Source: Camelus bactrianus
Taxonomy: Eukaryota > Chordata > Mammalia > Artiodactyla > Camelidae
Length of the DNA stretch: 64,000 bases
Assembly (NCBI RefSeq): GCF_048773025.1
Contig: NC_133558.1
Location: forward strand, 21,124,501-21,188,500
Direction of reading: 5' to 3'
Of this stretch, positions 1 to 20,227 are shown piece by piece (the stretch's first letter is position 1; each line of letters starts with the position of its first letter). The position numbers and the translations under genes are program-made. Under the pieces are notes generated by a model. It ran no database searches. It saw only the letters and a list, made by a program, of their open reading frames with translations, and was not told where the DNA came from.

Positions 1-215
1 GCGCAGGAACGTTAGATTCCTTCCTCGCTATATTCGGGAGCCCTTAGCTTTTTGCCAAGAATGGAAGGTCGGGACTTCTAAGATGGCGTCTTCCTCATTT
101 CAGGTTCTTCTCTGCAGCGGCCTCACTGCCGAGAGCGGGCGTCCTGTGGCCACACCCCAGCGGGTCGATGCTGGCTACGCCCACGCGGCCCTCCCCAGTT
201 CTCCTCACCGTCTGG

Positions 216-700
216 CCAATGGAGGAGCTACGAATGGCACGACCTGCCCGGGCTTGGCAGTCGCCAGTCGCACCGGCCTTGGACGCCTGGAAAGACTTTG
301 TTGGAAGGGGAGGCGGGGAGAGGGTTTTGCACCCCTGCCAGCCTCCGTCTTTCCGTGGAGTTGCCGAACCACAGCGCGGCCAATTGGCTCAGAGATGTGG
401 CCGGTTGCTGCTTCCCCGTGGGTCTATGCGGCACTCTTCTGCCTGGTGACTGATGCTTTGGAAATAAGGCTTATGACGTCATCGCTTCAGCAGACCAATA
501 GAAAACGCTCCCGCGGAGAAGTGTTCCTCCCTCTTCAACTCTGCTTCTTCACGCGCGTGAGCGAGCGTGCGCGCGCGGAGGGGGTGGGGGAAAGCTCGAG
601 CACGGTGGCGCGCATGAGCGGCGAAGCTCCGCCCCCCTGCCTATATATAAAGGGCTGGCGCGGGGCTCGGCGGCGCCATTTCGCGCTGGAGTGGAGCAGC
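216..700 (+). promoter_or_regulatory. BRD2: BRD2 promoter in a CpG island
   Basis: GC- and CpG-rich DNA immediately upstream of BRD2. A perfect TATA element (ctatatataaag) lies at 641-652, a full palindromic CRE (tgacgtca) at 474-481, and CCAAT boxes at 216-220, 380-384 and 495-499. Transcription would start about 25-30 bases after the TATA, near 670-685. A TATA box inside a CpG island, with a CRE and a CCAAT box 14 bases apart, suggests a strong cAMP/ATF-responsive and NF-Y-driven promoter. Regulation is inferred; the motifs are seen. Confidence 0.75.
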
Positions 701-1388
701 CTCTAGAACGAGCTGGAGGATTCTGCCTACCTATACAGAGCCTTCGAGTCGTCCGGGGCCGCCATTACAATCCACGTCCATCCGCTTGGAAATGGCCTTC
801 GTCTCGGCCTATGACTGGTCCCGGCGGACAGTACAGACCCCATAGAAGCCCCCGAAGCTCCCCTTTTTCGGGCCCCGCCCAATCCTCGGGAGTCTGTCCA
901 CCCCCTCTACTCCGCCCTCAAGAGGATTTCAAAGATGGAGGCGGCGGCTCCCTAAAACCTCTTTTCGTGTTCATCCGCCTCCATCCGAGATCGAAACGGG
1001 ACTTCGTCCGCCGCGGACGGTCCCAGCAGGAAGAGTGAATCTTTGCAGACCAACAGCGGGCAATATTGACGACGGTGTCTGGGATCGGGGGCCGTCCTGG
1101 GGTTTGAAGAGTCCGTCCCCCTTCGCTCGCCCGCCTCAGCTGAGGCCGCCGCCATTTTCTCGCTGTCCGCCTCCTGCGGAGCGCGCCAAGCTGCCAGAGT
1201 TCTTTGGGAAACAGCGGAGGAGACTGCTTTCGTGCCGGCCCGGCGCGGGGGGTTGTCGCCTGGAGGGCCAAGGGCGACGGCCCCCGCCCCCACACACTTC
1301 CCGGGTTATGCTGGACCGGGAGGTAAGGGGAACCGAGGCCACCTGGACTCTCCGCGGCTGAGGGCAGCGCTGGTTCCCCGCGGTCAAG
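675..1388 (+). other. BRD2: BRD2 5' untranslated part of exon 1
   Basis: From the inferred start site to the BRD2 ATG there is about 0.7 kb with no convincing acceptor. The long GC-rich leader therefore appears to lie in the same exon as the first nine codons. It contains several upstream ATGs, which suggests translational control. The 5' boundary is estimated from the TATA box only. Confidence 0.55.
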
Positions 1389-8519
<7,131 letters not shown>

Positions 8520-9105
8520 GGGGCCAGACCAGATGGGGCAGGAGGCTCCGCAGGACGGGACCCCAAGACCACCCTGCCCCACCCCTTCCCTCCCCTCGCT
8601 GTGATACTTCCTCATCTCACCTCACCTCCCCCCCACTGTAGGAGAGCTGGCTCTGCATGGGGGAGGGATGCAGGGACAATTACTGAAGGAGGAACATAAA
8701 TGGACAAAATACGACGGAGTTCCCAGCCCCACTGAGAGTGACCTCTTGGGCATAGAGCCCCCCATTCCAAATGACTAGGGCAGGGGTACAGGGTGGGAGT
8801 GGGCAAAGGCCCTGATGTGGGGTTACCTGAGGCCATAGCTGCCCTGTTCACTTGGATGGGCCCCATTTTGAGGTTGTTTGTTCTAATTTATTTTAAGCTA
8901 GGTAAGGGCTGGGGGTTGGGGCCGTGGTACCCTCAGTCTTCATGGGGAGGGAAGAAGGGGAGCTCTTTTTTTTTTTACGTTGACCTTTTTTTTTCTACTC
9001 TGTTTTCCCTTTTCCTTCTGCTCTGTTTGGGGCTCCTGGGGGTTTCAGTCATCTCCCCATTTGGTCCCCTGGATTGTCTTTTCTTTGTCTGTTATTCTAA
9101 CTTGT

Positions 9106-9111
9106 AAATAA
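9106..9111 (+). terminator. BRD2: BRD2 polyadenylation signal
   Basis: AATAAA about 590 bases after the BRD2 stop codon, following a GC-rich then T-rich 3' UTR. It is the first consensus signal on this strand after the stop. Confidence 0.8.
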
Positions 9112-9659
9112 AGAAAATATTATTCAAGTTTTTAGTTCATTATCTTAACATTTGTTTCTGTGGTGTTTTAAAAGGAGCATGATACAATTGAGAATGTTGA
9201 GGAAAATATTCCTGAGGTGAGAGAAAAAAAGCCATCCTGTTTTAAATAAACCAGTAAGTAGGTTGTTGCTGTGGTGACAAAAATGCATATGCCCTTTGTA
9301 AAGTGAATACTCCAAAATAAGCTTAAGGTTCACAATTTGCTTTGATCTAGATGAAGTAAAAGGCAAATTCTTTGACTCATTCGTGGCTTAACCTAACCAG
9401 GAGTTTTCAGACTCTTCAGGTAACTCAGGTTTTCTGCCAGTGGACTTTCCCCTGGACACATCGCAAGATAGGGAAAGAATGGGAGGTAGCCAACCAGGGA
9501 TACCTTTTTTTTGCATTGGGCACGTGCCTTGAGGCAGTTAGACCTGCTTTTACAATTTGCTGCTTTGGCCTCAAATTGCACATTAACAGCCTTGCATATA
9601 GTTGGTTAATACAATGCCAATTTGGAGAATCTCAGCGATTTCCTTTTTGGTTTTGGGAG

Positions 9660-9756
9660 GAGGAGAGTAGGTTTGTTTAGTGGAGGGACTGGGGGTTGAA
9701 GCCAGGACCTCATGCATGCTATAATCACACTATCATTGAGCTATACCCTCCACCCC
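9660..9756 (-). repeat. Camelid-type tRNA-derived SINE (vic-1-like)
   Basis: Reverse-strand copy with ggggttgaagccaggacc and gagctataccctcc. It is diverged from the consensus, so it is not a recent insertion. Confidence 0.75.
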
Positions 9757-11547
9757 CAATCTTACCAGTTCTTACCAAACTGAAAACATTCCTGTATGTC
9801 CAACAGCTGCTTAGAGCTCAGTGAGTGAACCTTTCAACTCCCTTTGAGCTGTCGTCCTAGAGTGATCTTAAAAGATTTTCAAAGTTCAGAAGTACTTTAG
9901 AGTTGGGGTGGGATAGGAGTTACGTAAGTCTGAAAGGAAAAATGTTAGAAGCAAGGATTTTGTATGTATAGCACTATCATTTAAGAGGGAATTTAAAAGT
10001 TTGAGTTAGTTTAGGGGGAAGGACAGTTACAGAATTGAGTCCGTGGCTGCATCCACTTCTGTTCGTGTCCCTTAAGTATTTTTTGTTGGGGGAAATAAAG
10101 ATTTCAATTCTGGAAAGGTAGGTTTCTGACTACCTGTGGAGGCGATTTAATACAGTTCCTGTATACTGAATCCAGAACTCTAAATGCTTAAAGAGAAAGA
10201 CACCTGGCTTATTTCCTTAACTGCAGAACCGGCTGAGATCAGGCAAGAATAGCTCTGGACCTGGTTTATACCTCCCACTTTGCCACATTAGTAGGCAGTT
10301 TACAAATGTTCGTGAATTTCCTGGCCATCACTACTGGCAGTCCTTGTCCTGGTATTGATCCTTGAGGTTTCCACTTGGGCCAGTACTTTAATGTACGTTT
10401 TCTCTTAGTCACATTAACTGATCCAAGCCTAACTCTGCCCCATCCCCCCCTCTCCTTTTGGCCTTGTAATAGTTTGAGGAGTCAGGTCTCCAACTTGGTT
10501 GGAATTACTGCCTGCTAAAGTAACAAGCACCATTTCCAGCGCTATCAGAAGGATGCGATTATGGAGTCCCACTGTGTTCTTCCCATGCCCTTGCCAGCAC
10601 TTGAAAGCATGGGTTCCACTGCCTCTGCTGCTTTTTGCTACCTGTTAACACCATTTACTCCCCTTTAATGCTTCCATTGGAAGCACTCATTCAGTCAACA
10701 CGTTTTGAGTTCCTTTTTTATTTTTCAACTAACACTATCAGGTCAGTAGACTTAGACATTGCCAAACTGCTAAATCAGGAGGTGTGGAGCTGAAGGTAGA
10801 AAGATGGCCCTATACTGAATCTCCATCGAAGTACAGTTATTAACTGTCATGGTGCAGTTGTACTGGTCGGCTCCAAGGTGAAAGCAGGACTTGGTCTCTC
10901 AGACTGTTAATTGTTAGCACCCCAGTCTAAGCCTTGCCAACCTTGCTCTTGGTTTCCCTCAGAGCTATTCTGACTGAAAAGCCCTGCTTCCCTGAGGGGC
11001 TCCCAGGACAAGGACCAAAGCTGGTTGGAGTTACTCTCTGAGACTTGCCAAAGATCATGTCAGGGAGGTCACTGCTGATCTGACGTCTCGTGATCTCCCA
11101 CCTTTGCTTCTTTACTCTTTCTGGATCATCACCCTAGTTCAAGCTCTTTGCAAAATCCCACTTGCCGTTTTCTGTCCTCACAGTTTACATGCTGGGAGCA
11201 GGGAAAGGAGATATCAAACAGTTTTTAATAAAAATTGTGAGTTCTATCAGCACAATGTGCAAAGGTCTATAGAGAATTTAGAAGAGAAGGTTCAGATCGG
11301 AGAGATTTCCAATCAGAACTGTTCAGACATCTCAGAAGGCGAGTAGTGTCTGGCACAGGGAGGATGGGAGTGAATGTTGCCAGCAGAAGGAACAGTGATG
11401 GTAACTGCCTGCGTGTGTACAGTTTGTGATGGAGCAGCAGGAATGAAGATGTGTGCTTCCAGATAAGGCCAGAGAATTGGGCAGAGCTAGATCAAGGAGG
11501 TCATTTAGACCACAATAAGAATTTGAATTTTTATCCTGAAGTCTTTA

Positions 11548-11765
11548 AAAACAGCTTTCATTTATCAGGCACTCACTATGTGCCAAACATTGTACTAAAA
11601 ACAACCTGTAAACTTATTTGAGCCTCATTATAGTCCTCTGAGGTAAGTCTTACTTACCTTCACTTAATAGATGAAGAAATGAGGCAGAAAAGTTAAGGAA
11701 CTTGCCCAAAGTTGCAATACAGCCAGTGAACGCTGCAGATGGGATTTAACCCCAGCAATCTCGTT
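11548..11765 (+). repeat. MIR SINE
   Basis: Typical MIR core and 3' region: 'aggcactcactatgtgccaaacattgtact', then 'gatgaagaaatgaggcagaa' and 'aacttgcccaaagttgc'. It is ancient (mammal-wide). Confidence 0.8.
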
Positions 11766-12799
11766 CCAGGAACTACTATGCTAGAATTCCAATATTGTGT
11801 GGGCTGGTGGGGAGCTAGGAGACACCTGCTTGGAAGAAACAGCAGTTGGGAGAATCACGTTGGGTTAGCGGGGTGCTGAAAATGGATGTAGAATGACAGT
11901 TTAGAAAGGCACTGCAGTGGTCCTTCCCAGTAAGTGAGGATAGTGGTTTGGAGTGGAGAGGTAGCAATGTGCATGAAGAGGCGTGGGTAGATTTGAAACC
12001 TATGTAAGAGATAAAATGGATGGGACTATGCTTTGAAGGTTCTTACTTTATCCCCACATACCAAAGGAAGAGTGGAGTTGTGTGTATATATATACATGTA
12101 CATTTCTGTATCGGCCTCTATCCTTCGGAGTCCTGGAGCATTCCAGCAGTGGAAGTTTGATAGTTCCTCAACTAAAGGAATGTCGCCCGGCTGACAGGTT
12201 GGAATGAAGCTCAGCTAGGCTTGCCTAAGGGGTAGGGGTTCTGAGACCCATGTTAATAGCCACAGAGGATCTTTGGCGCCACCTGGTGAACGTGTTACCC
12301 ATGACTTCTTCCTGAATGTCGATTCTAGACTTTTGTGTGCCCACCCTCCCATCTTCAGGTGCTTCTTTCCTTTCCTTCTTCCTTTACTATACTTCAGCCC
12401 TTGAAACATGAGCCTTCACTTTTCTGACCCAGAGGTCCTTCTCTCCTTGTACATCTCCCCTACTGTGGTGTCCCCTGGTTCTTTGACACCATTGGTTCCT
12501 CACTCTAGAGTCTCTGCCCCAGCCTTCCATGAGACGGTGTTGTCCCTCATGTTACTCCTTCTTTGGTCCTCTTACTTGCACAGTATTTCTAAGCAATTTT
12601 ATCCATTCCTCTGGAGACAACTGCCACTCATAAAATCTATCTCTGTCTAGACCTTGCTCCAAAGTTCCAAGTCTGTTTTTCAACTGCCTGATGCCAGTGT
12701 CCCATAGTCTCTTGACACACAGTACATGTCCAGAAAAGGTCCTATCTTTTTCCCAAACACATCCCTCTGTGAGTTACCCATTTAAATAACAAGCAACCA

Positions 12800-12960
12800 T
12801 ACGGAACTCATTAATGTGCCTTTCAAATTAAGTCCTCATAATAATCCCATGAAGCAGATACTCATCACCCTTTTATAGATGAGGCTCAGAACCAGTAGCA
12901 GTAACATTAAATAACAGTTCTACAGTAAGTAAGTAGCAGTGTCATTAATGTAACATTACT
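12800..12960 (+). repeat. MIR-like SINE fragment
   Basis: Contains the 'cctcataataatcccatgaagcagatact' and 'tatagatgaggctcaga' type words of MIR elements, diverged. Confidence 0.55.
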
Positions 12961-13159
12961 CTCCCGGTCACTGGAGCCAGAGTCTGGTGCTCTGCCTAGA
13001 GGTCTCCCCCGGCTCCCCTTCTCTGTCCAGTCCCTGAGGCCTGCGGAGCCTTCCTCTATCACTCTGTCCTCTCAGTGCCCCCCAGGCTGGACTGTCATGA
13101 CTCTTCTTCCTAGTTTTCTATCCATAGCCCTATTTCCAGTTAATCCACCCCCAACACTG

Positions 13160-13510
13160 TTGCTGCAGGAGAGATCCTTTAGAAAATAAATCTGATCATG
13201 TCACTTATGACCCTTAAGGCTTAAACTCCTTTGCAAGGCATACAAGGCCTCTATCTAGCTTTTGTCACCTCTGTAAGGTCAGAGTCCCCATTCACCCTTT
13301 GTTGAACTCTGTGCTCAACTCAGAGCAGAAGATAGGCCTTCCCAGATTCTCCCACAGTTTATTGCCACTGGACCTTGGCATATGCTGTTCTCTCTGCCTG
13401 GAATATGCTCTTTCCCCCATCAGCAATCCTACATAATTTCCAAGTACAACTTGTTACCTCCCTTATAAAGGCTTTTCTGACTGTCCTTTCATCCCCCATG
13501 ACAGACACAC
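13160..13510. repeat. LINE-2 (L2) 3' end fragment
   Basis: Contains L2 3' words: 'ctgatcatgtcactta', 'ggcatacaaggcctctatct', 'tggcatatgctgttctctctgcctgga' and 'cttttctgactgtcc'. An ancient mammal-wide element, probably the reverse of the L2 coding sense. Confidence 0.7.
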
Positions 13511-14184
13511 ACACACCTTCCAAGGGACCTCACTGAGCCTCCAACTACATACCAGTCCCTCTCATTCAACCCCTCCCCTGTCTGCAGGCTCCAGCACGAG
13601 TGTCTAGCATTGTGGCTACACACAGATTGTCTGTGTGGCTGTTCTGCTCACCAGCCTTTTGAGGACTCTCCCAGTGGACCATCAGACTGACAAATTCCCT
13701 TTTCAGTTCACAACTTAACTTCCTTCCTCGTTAGTTTTGCCCCACCGTGCATGTGTTCCACAGCTCTTTTGTGAGCTAGGGACTGTCTCTTATTCTTTAT
13801 ATCCTTAACTTGCCAGGGCCTGGGGAAGTGGTTTCAATATAAGCATAAATGAAGGTGAAACTTTCTCTTGGCATTTGCATCCATGCAGATGCCCCAGCAC
13901 AGATCCCAAAAGGAGGCTGATCAGCCCCGCCTTAGGGCTGACAGGCCCAGAGTTGGGATTTGGACAGGATGTATCATCAAGGTAGGGTAGATGCCGGGTA
14001 AACAACTGTCCTGGTTTTGCCCAGCACTGAGGAGCTTTCCAGGACCTGGGACTGTTAGCAATTAAACTGAGACAGTCCTGGACAAATTGGGATGAGCGGT
14101 CACCTCATGAAAGGGAGACTTAATCACCACTTAGGACATATAGGGAGGTAGTGCTAATACACACTAGGTTGTATTATTGTCCAG

Positions 14185-14300
14185 GTCCTAAGCTTGTCAC
14201 TTTATATACTCATCTCATGATTCTCACAATGTTCAACTCCTGATCGTTAGAGTCTATGATACCCACTTAACAGAAGAGAAAACAGAGATCCAGAGAGGAA
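14185..14300 (+). repeat. MIR-like SINE fragment
   Basis: 'ctcatctcatgattctcacaatg' followed by 'agaagagaaaacagagatccagagagg' matches the MIR pattern, diverged. Confidence 0.5.
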
Positions 14301-14744
14301 TATTAACTTGGCCTTAATCACTGGTTCCAAAGACCATGTCTTTCTGCTCTACCATGTTGTCTCAGGGGTCCTTCAACCACCTACTTCCCTCGTGTCCTGC
14401 CCCCTCCCCACCAGGCCAGTACCCCTCCCTCCCTCACTGGGGCAATAAGCCTCTCACCTCCATTGAGGCCTCCCCTCAACCTAAGGTGGCCAGGATAAGA
14501 ATAGCTCCTGTAAAAGTAAGAGAGACCCATCATCCAAACTTCAAGTCATTTTGTGTCCTTGTATAGCAAGTAAATATTTATACATGATAAAATATTTCTC
14601 ACGTGTTTGCCAAATGAGGACAATGCTAATTTTGTTGGATAAGTTAATGTTTGGTCGAAAAAAAAGTAAAGTGCTCTTTTATCAGCTATAACTGTCAAAC
14701 CTCAGAGTCAGTTACTGTTACAGTTTCTGAGACTGAGAACATAA

Positions 14745-15580
14745 CACTGGACAACCCATTAATACTTTCCACCTATTAAAGATATCATGACATTTGTTGT
14801 TCTCTGTTTGATTTATTTCACTTAGTATGATCATCTCTAGGTCCATCCATTTTGCTGCAAATGGCATTATTTCATTCTTTTCTATAGCTGAGTAATATTC
14901 CATTATATATACATATATATACACAACATCTTCTTTAACCAGTCAACTGTCAATGGACACTTAGGTTGCTAAACAAATGGGACCTAATCAAACTTATAAG
15001 CTTTTACACATAAACCAAACAACCATAAACAAATCAAAAAGACAACCTACAGAACAGGAGATAATATTTGCAAGGGATGTGACCAACAAGGCCTTAATTT
15101 CCGAAATATACAAACAGCTCATACAGCTCAATATAAAAAAAAAAATGTTAAAAAAAAAAAACAACCCAATCAAAAAATGAACAGAAGACCTAAGTAGACA
15201 TTTCTCCAAAGAAGACATACAGATGGCTGACAGGTACATGAAAATATACTCAACATCGCTAATTGTTAGAGAAATGCAAATTGAAACCACAGTGAGATGT
15301 ATCACCTCACACCAGTCGGAATGGCCATCAGCAAAAAGTCTACAAATAATAAATGTTGGAGAGGGTGTGGGGAAAAGGAAACCCTCCTGTACCGTTGATG
15401 GGAATGTAAATTGGTGCAGCCACTACGGAGAACAATATGGAGGTTCCTTAAAAAACTAAAAATAGAATTACCATATGATCTAACAATCCCACTCCTGGGC
15501 ATATATCTGGAAAAGATGAAAACTCTAATTCGAAAAGATACATGCACCCCAATGTTCATAGCAGCACAATTTACAATATC
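14745..15580. repeat. L1 ORF2 3' part with 5' inversion
   Basis: 14745-14970 reads on the minus strand as the L1 stretch after ORF2 codons (EYYSAIEKNEI...). 14972-15580 reads on the plus strand as the sequence that normally lies just before it (ORF2 C-terminal region, ending in the 'gcagcacaatttacaat' words). The two parts meet head to head near 14971. This is the signature of twin-primed L1 insertion. No 3' UTR or poly-A remains on the minus-strand side. Confidence 0.75.
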
Positions 15581-17159
15581 TTTTTAAAAGTAGTTTCTAA
15601 GATTCCACCATGCTGTAGAAAATTAATTTTTTTTCACCAAGCCCAGCTAAAATGAGCTTATTTGAAGAACGATTAGGAAGTGTGGAGACACAAAAGAAGA
15701 AATGAAATGAACTTGTTCCATAAGTACAGGTGAGGGAATTCCCAGTGATGACTTTCACTGTGTGAAGAGGAACCACGCTGAGTAAACATTATTCACCATC
15801 TGAGTGGATCCACTCAGTAAAATCACTGAGCAATATCTGAATGGTGACTATTCACACCTGCCATCCGTCCTCACCATCCCTTCAGGTTTATGAAGGAAGG
15901 AAGGGGCCTACGGAAACGAGGGTGCAGGAGGTAGATGTGAATGAGATGGGGCTGTGACCAGGTGGACAGGTCCCTGAGGGGAAGGTAGGGGAGGGGAAAT
16001 ATCTTGGCTTGTAGTGAGGAGGAATTTGAGAGCTGAGTGGACTACATTTCACTCTTCAGTCAGTCAGGTGTTTAAACATTTACTGGGGAGCTGTCGTGTT
16101 CCGGGCGTTACGGTAAGAACTTGTACCTGGAGCAGAGCCATCTACTGCAGCCCTGAGGGAAGGAGTGAAGGACAACCTGGAATCCAACCAGGTCTCAGGA
16201 GTGGCGTCAGGGCTCCAGGGACAAGGCAGCAGGAAGTTTCCAGGGGTCAGAAATGCCAGGGGGTCCTCTCCTTGGGAGATTTGGGACTTACTCAGATTTG
16301 GAGCCTCCACATGAGGCGGAGTCAAACCACAAGATGGAGCCAAATAACAGTTAGTGGCAATGCTGAAGATGGGGTGAGGAGACGTGGTAGGAAGTGACTG
16401 CTTCTTGGTACAGGCTTGGTCACTCCCCAGAAGGCTTTCTTGGAGGTTGAATGAGGAAAGAAAGCCTGGTGGGAGGGGCTCCATTCAAGGAGAGGCAGCT
16501 GTCCCTCAATGGAAAAGGGTAATGTGATGGAGAGGGACTGGAAATGGGTGGTATATTTAGCAAAGATGAGCAGGGAAGCCGCTGAATTTTCACCACATGA
16601 GTTGTGAATGAATGATGAGTTGGAAGCATCGATGTTTAAGATTGTGGGCAGGATGATTCCAAGGAAAGATAGTGTGGCTGTAACTTAATGAAAGAAGGAA
16701 GGGTGGAGGGAGGGGAGGTTGGAAAGCCTTGGCCAGTGAGGAATTTAAAGTATATTCTAAGTGAGAAAGAAACTCTGAACAAGGGAAGCTACATAAATGA
16801 TGTGGTTGGGAGAAGTAAAGTCTCTTCAGTAATTCCAGAACCTGGTCATTCTTCTACTTGGCCGTAAGAGACAGAAGGTCCAACAAAGAGGACAGGAAAA
16901 TCCTGACAAGGAAGGTAAGCAGTGGCTCCAGGATGACAGCTGTCTTGTTGAGGGCAACTAGTTAAGACTGAAGCAGACAGAAGTTTCTGGACGTTTTAGC
17001 TGACCATGAAATTGACAGAGTACCTGGTGTATCTGATTGCACTGTGAGGAAACTTGTGTTTCACTAATGACAGGTACAAATAAAATTAGGCCAAGAAAAC
17101 AGGACAATTATTCATCCCAGGAAAAATAGAAGGTTGTCTCAGAAAGAAAGAGCAAGCAT

Positions 17160-17315
17160 GGCATCATGCAAAAAAAGCATATGAAAACGAATATACGAAC
17201 GTATGTGCATGACTGGGGCATCGTGCTGTACGGCAGAAACCGACACACTGTAACTGACTTTCCTTCAATAAAACGAAAATTCAAAATATTTTTTAAAAAA
17301 AAAGAAAGAAAGAGC
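17160..17315 (+). repeat. L1 3' end with A-rich tail
   Basis: 'gcatatgaaaacgaatatacg', 'ctgtacggcagaaaccgaca' and 'cttcaataaaacgaaaattcaaa' match the cetartiodactyl L1 3' UTR end, followed by an A-rich tail. Only the last 150 bases are present, so this is a 5'-truncated copy. Confidence 0.75.
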
Positions 17316-18874
17316 ATGCACGGTTTACTCCGTGGTTTGGCTGTAAATAACCTTTACAAGGTCATAATAATATAAACACTCAACATCAACCCACAGAATT
17401 ACAGTGTAACTATATTAAAGGAAGGGCATATGGAAAGGGTACACCAGTGTACAGTGAGGATAAAAAATAATCGAAATCCTCCTCTTTCATAGTGGGAAGT
17501 AAAGAGATAAGGTCTAAAGTTGAAAAATCAAGGTGTAGCAAAACAGACGTTATTTAAAGACAGAAGATCAACAGAAACAGAATTAGTTGAAAACAATTGA
17601 AAGTTATCAACTCTGGGGGCAATGACATGAATGGAGAGAGGGCTGGATATGTTTATTATCTTTAGGGGCAGAGTATAAAAATACTGAAGAGGAGGTAACT
17701 ATTGAACGTCTATTCTAAAAGAGACTGAAAGAAATCAGATCAAGAAAGCAGAGGACAGTTTTTTTTTAATGAGAAGCTATTTACTTTGATACCAGAAGGA
17801 AAAAAATGTGTGAGGACAGATATATAAACCTAAAAGATTTGGAATTGCTCCTTCTTCCTTCCAAATTGCTTCCAGTGACTTCTGGGTAATATATGCATAG
17901 TGAAAAAAAGCACACTCCTGGTCCAAAGAAAGAACACTTTTAATGACTTTATTAAACCTTAGGACAGAGATCAAAGAAACACCTTTCCAAGGATGCATCT
18001 AGTTAAGTTTTAAGTAAAAGATCAGCAGAGATCAAGGCATGCTGGGGACAGAGCTACCTCGTGGTGTCTTCTGACAGCCTCTTCTCTTTCTGAGGACGAC
18101 CCGACTCCTCACCTCAGAGGAGCCAGGCTTGTTCTGTGGGATCTTGGTCCCCTGGTCACAGTACAATGGACTGGGATGGCCACCTGCCCCACCTGCCCCA
18201 AGTCTGGACAGCCATTTGTTTTTCCAATAATTATAAATTGTGACTAGGGGACACAGGCTCTGTGGGTGGCTAGAGCTGAGATGACATCCAAACACAAGTA
18301 CTCTAGAGCTGACATGTTAGCTGAAATGGACAGTCAGTCCACAGAGAGAACAGGACTAACCTGCAGAAGAGTCTGGAGAGCAGAGACCACACGGCCCAGA
18401 GACAGCAAGTGCGGCTGCTCTAGGTTCTGCTGGCTCTTCAGTTCTGCAGTCCGTTCCCTGCGAGGACTGGCTAAAACCCACCCTTGGGTTCTGGGTACCA
18501 CTCCCGTGTCTTTATTGTAAATATCCTCTCCTTTTGTCTATAATCATTGTAATCGGGTTTCTGTTCCTGGCAACAAAAACCTTGACTAGGACAATCCTCT
18601 CCCACTTCCATCGGAGTCCTCTTCTGGCCAATAGTTGGCCCCATCTTATTCTCTCTTGGGAAGTCCACGAAGTCCCCATAATCTCTTGATTTTTTCTTTT
18701 CCAGGATCAAATAGTCATAATTCAAAGCCCTATCTTGTCCCTTTTGACCTGTATCTTGCTCAACCTTTATGCCCAAAAGACCCATGTTCTCCAGAAAGCC
18801 TTCCTGGACCTCTTCAGACTTCAGGGATGCCCTCTTCCAATGACCTCCAATAGCACCAGACTACATCAGTGGGC

Positions 18875-19062
18875 CCCAGTTACCAGACCACAGCCTGGGT
18901 CTGGGGTGGCTGTAACAGCATCATCGGAGTGGGTTAAAAATGGCAGACTCACCACTCACCCTTCTGCAAAGATTCTAATTCAGTAAATCTGAGTGAAGCC
19001 CATACTTTCTAAAAGGCTCCCCCATGATTCTTAGTGCATTCTGATTTGAAAACCACTCATCT
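18875..19062 (+). repeat. MER5A-like hAT non-autonomous transposon
   Basis: 'ggtctggggtggctgtaacagc', 'ttctaattcagtaaatctgag' and the ending 'attctgatttgaaaaccact' follow the MER5A consensus. An ancient DNA transposon fossil. Confidence 0.6.
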
Positions 19063-20227
19063 GTACCACTTTATTTGATACTTGACATAAACTACTTTGT
19101 TTGGTTACTTATCTGTTTGTGTGTTTAAAATTTTGTTCACAGTAACTAAAACCTTCCAGGCTACATATTTAGAGAACATTCAGGTGGATGGCTCTTAGAC
19201 CCCGTCCCCCTCCTTGTACCAGACTTGCTGATCTATTCTGTTACCCTCCTGACCCTCCTGATAGGATGGACCCCAGGCAGAGGATGTAGCCATCTTACCC
19301 CAGCTTTCGGCCTCTCTTTGTCATGCATGGGACTCTAGGGAATGTAGAAAAAGGAGATGACATCATAGATCATGGCTGGTTACCAATGGCCTCTTCATTA
19401 CAGAGTAAATCAAGAGTGGAATTTCCATGAACATTTCCTCTCCCGGTGTCCTGCAGAACTGTCATGGGTTGCGGGAAGTTACAGTGAATGGGATACTCTG
19501 CACCGCTTTCCAGGCAAATCTGAATTCAGGATGCAAATTTCATGAAGTCCATGTGAAATGGGCCATTCACAAGTAACACACAAGGGGCCCGAAAATGATG
19601 AGTCAAATGGAGCAAGACATAGCTGGACTGGCCCGAGAATGACTGCCAACCCCTAGTACCAAGTGGTTATGCTCACTGGTTGTCACCGGAAATCCAGTCT
19701 TCCAGATCCTAGCATCCTCTATACCCTGAGACAACTGGCCAAGACCTGGTAAAACGGATACGGTGCAAACACTGTTAAAAATTTTACTGCTACTACAGGG
19801 CTTTGGGTAGATCAGGAAAGTGTGTGTGTGTTGGAGTTGGGAAGGGGAGCTAGTTTGTGCCCCGCAAGTCCTGCCATGAGTACTGGGGCTAAAAAATAGG
19901 AAACCTGCAGGACAGAGGTTAATCCCAAAGTCAGCACAGGGGGATGCACTTGGTCGACGCAGTACTGAGCACTCAAGGGCTGTCAGAAACTTGCCAGGAA
20001 GCTGAAGACGGGGGTCCTCCAAACCCGTTTCTCTCAGAAGGGTCATTACCTAAAGTAGCAAAAATCATATGACCAAGTTTTTCAAGGTCAGAATTCCAGG
20101 ATGCCATCTCTGTCTACCTCCCCAAAACCTGACCCCTTCACCTTACCTCTGCTCTTCCATTCCCTGCCCACCCCTTGTCCCCAACCCTATTTCTCCACAC
20201 AGAATCCTCCACCCTCATCCTGCACAG

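Larger units (their letters stand above)
9130..20200. other. Intergenic region between BRD2 and DOA, no gene seen
   Basis: About 11 kb with no ORF resembling a known protein and no convincing exon chain. Recognisable contents are old interspersed repeats (listed separately): SINE, MIR, L2, a rearranged L1, an L1 tail and MER5A-like sequence. Stretches such as 9.8-11.5 kb, 12.0-12.8 kb and 15.6-17.1 kb look unique to me. Confidence 0.6.

Noticed and set aside
83-706. 207-codon open frame upstream of BRD2
   Set aside because: It lies in the CpG-rich promoter, covers the TATA, CRE and CCAAT elements, and has low-complexity Arg/Gly/Ser composition. GC-rich DNA keeps frames open by chance.
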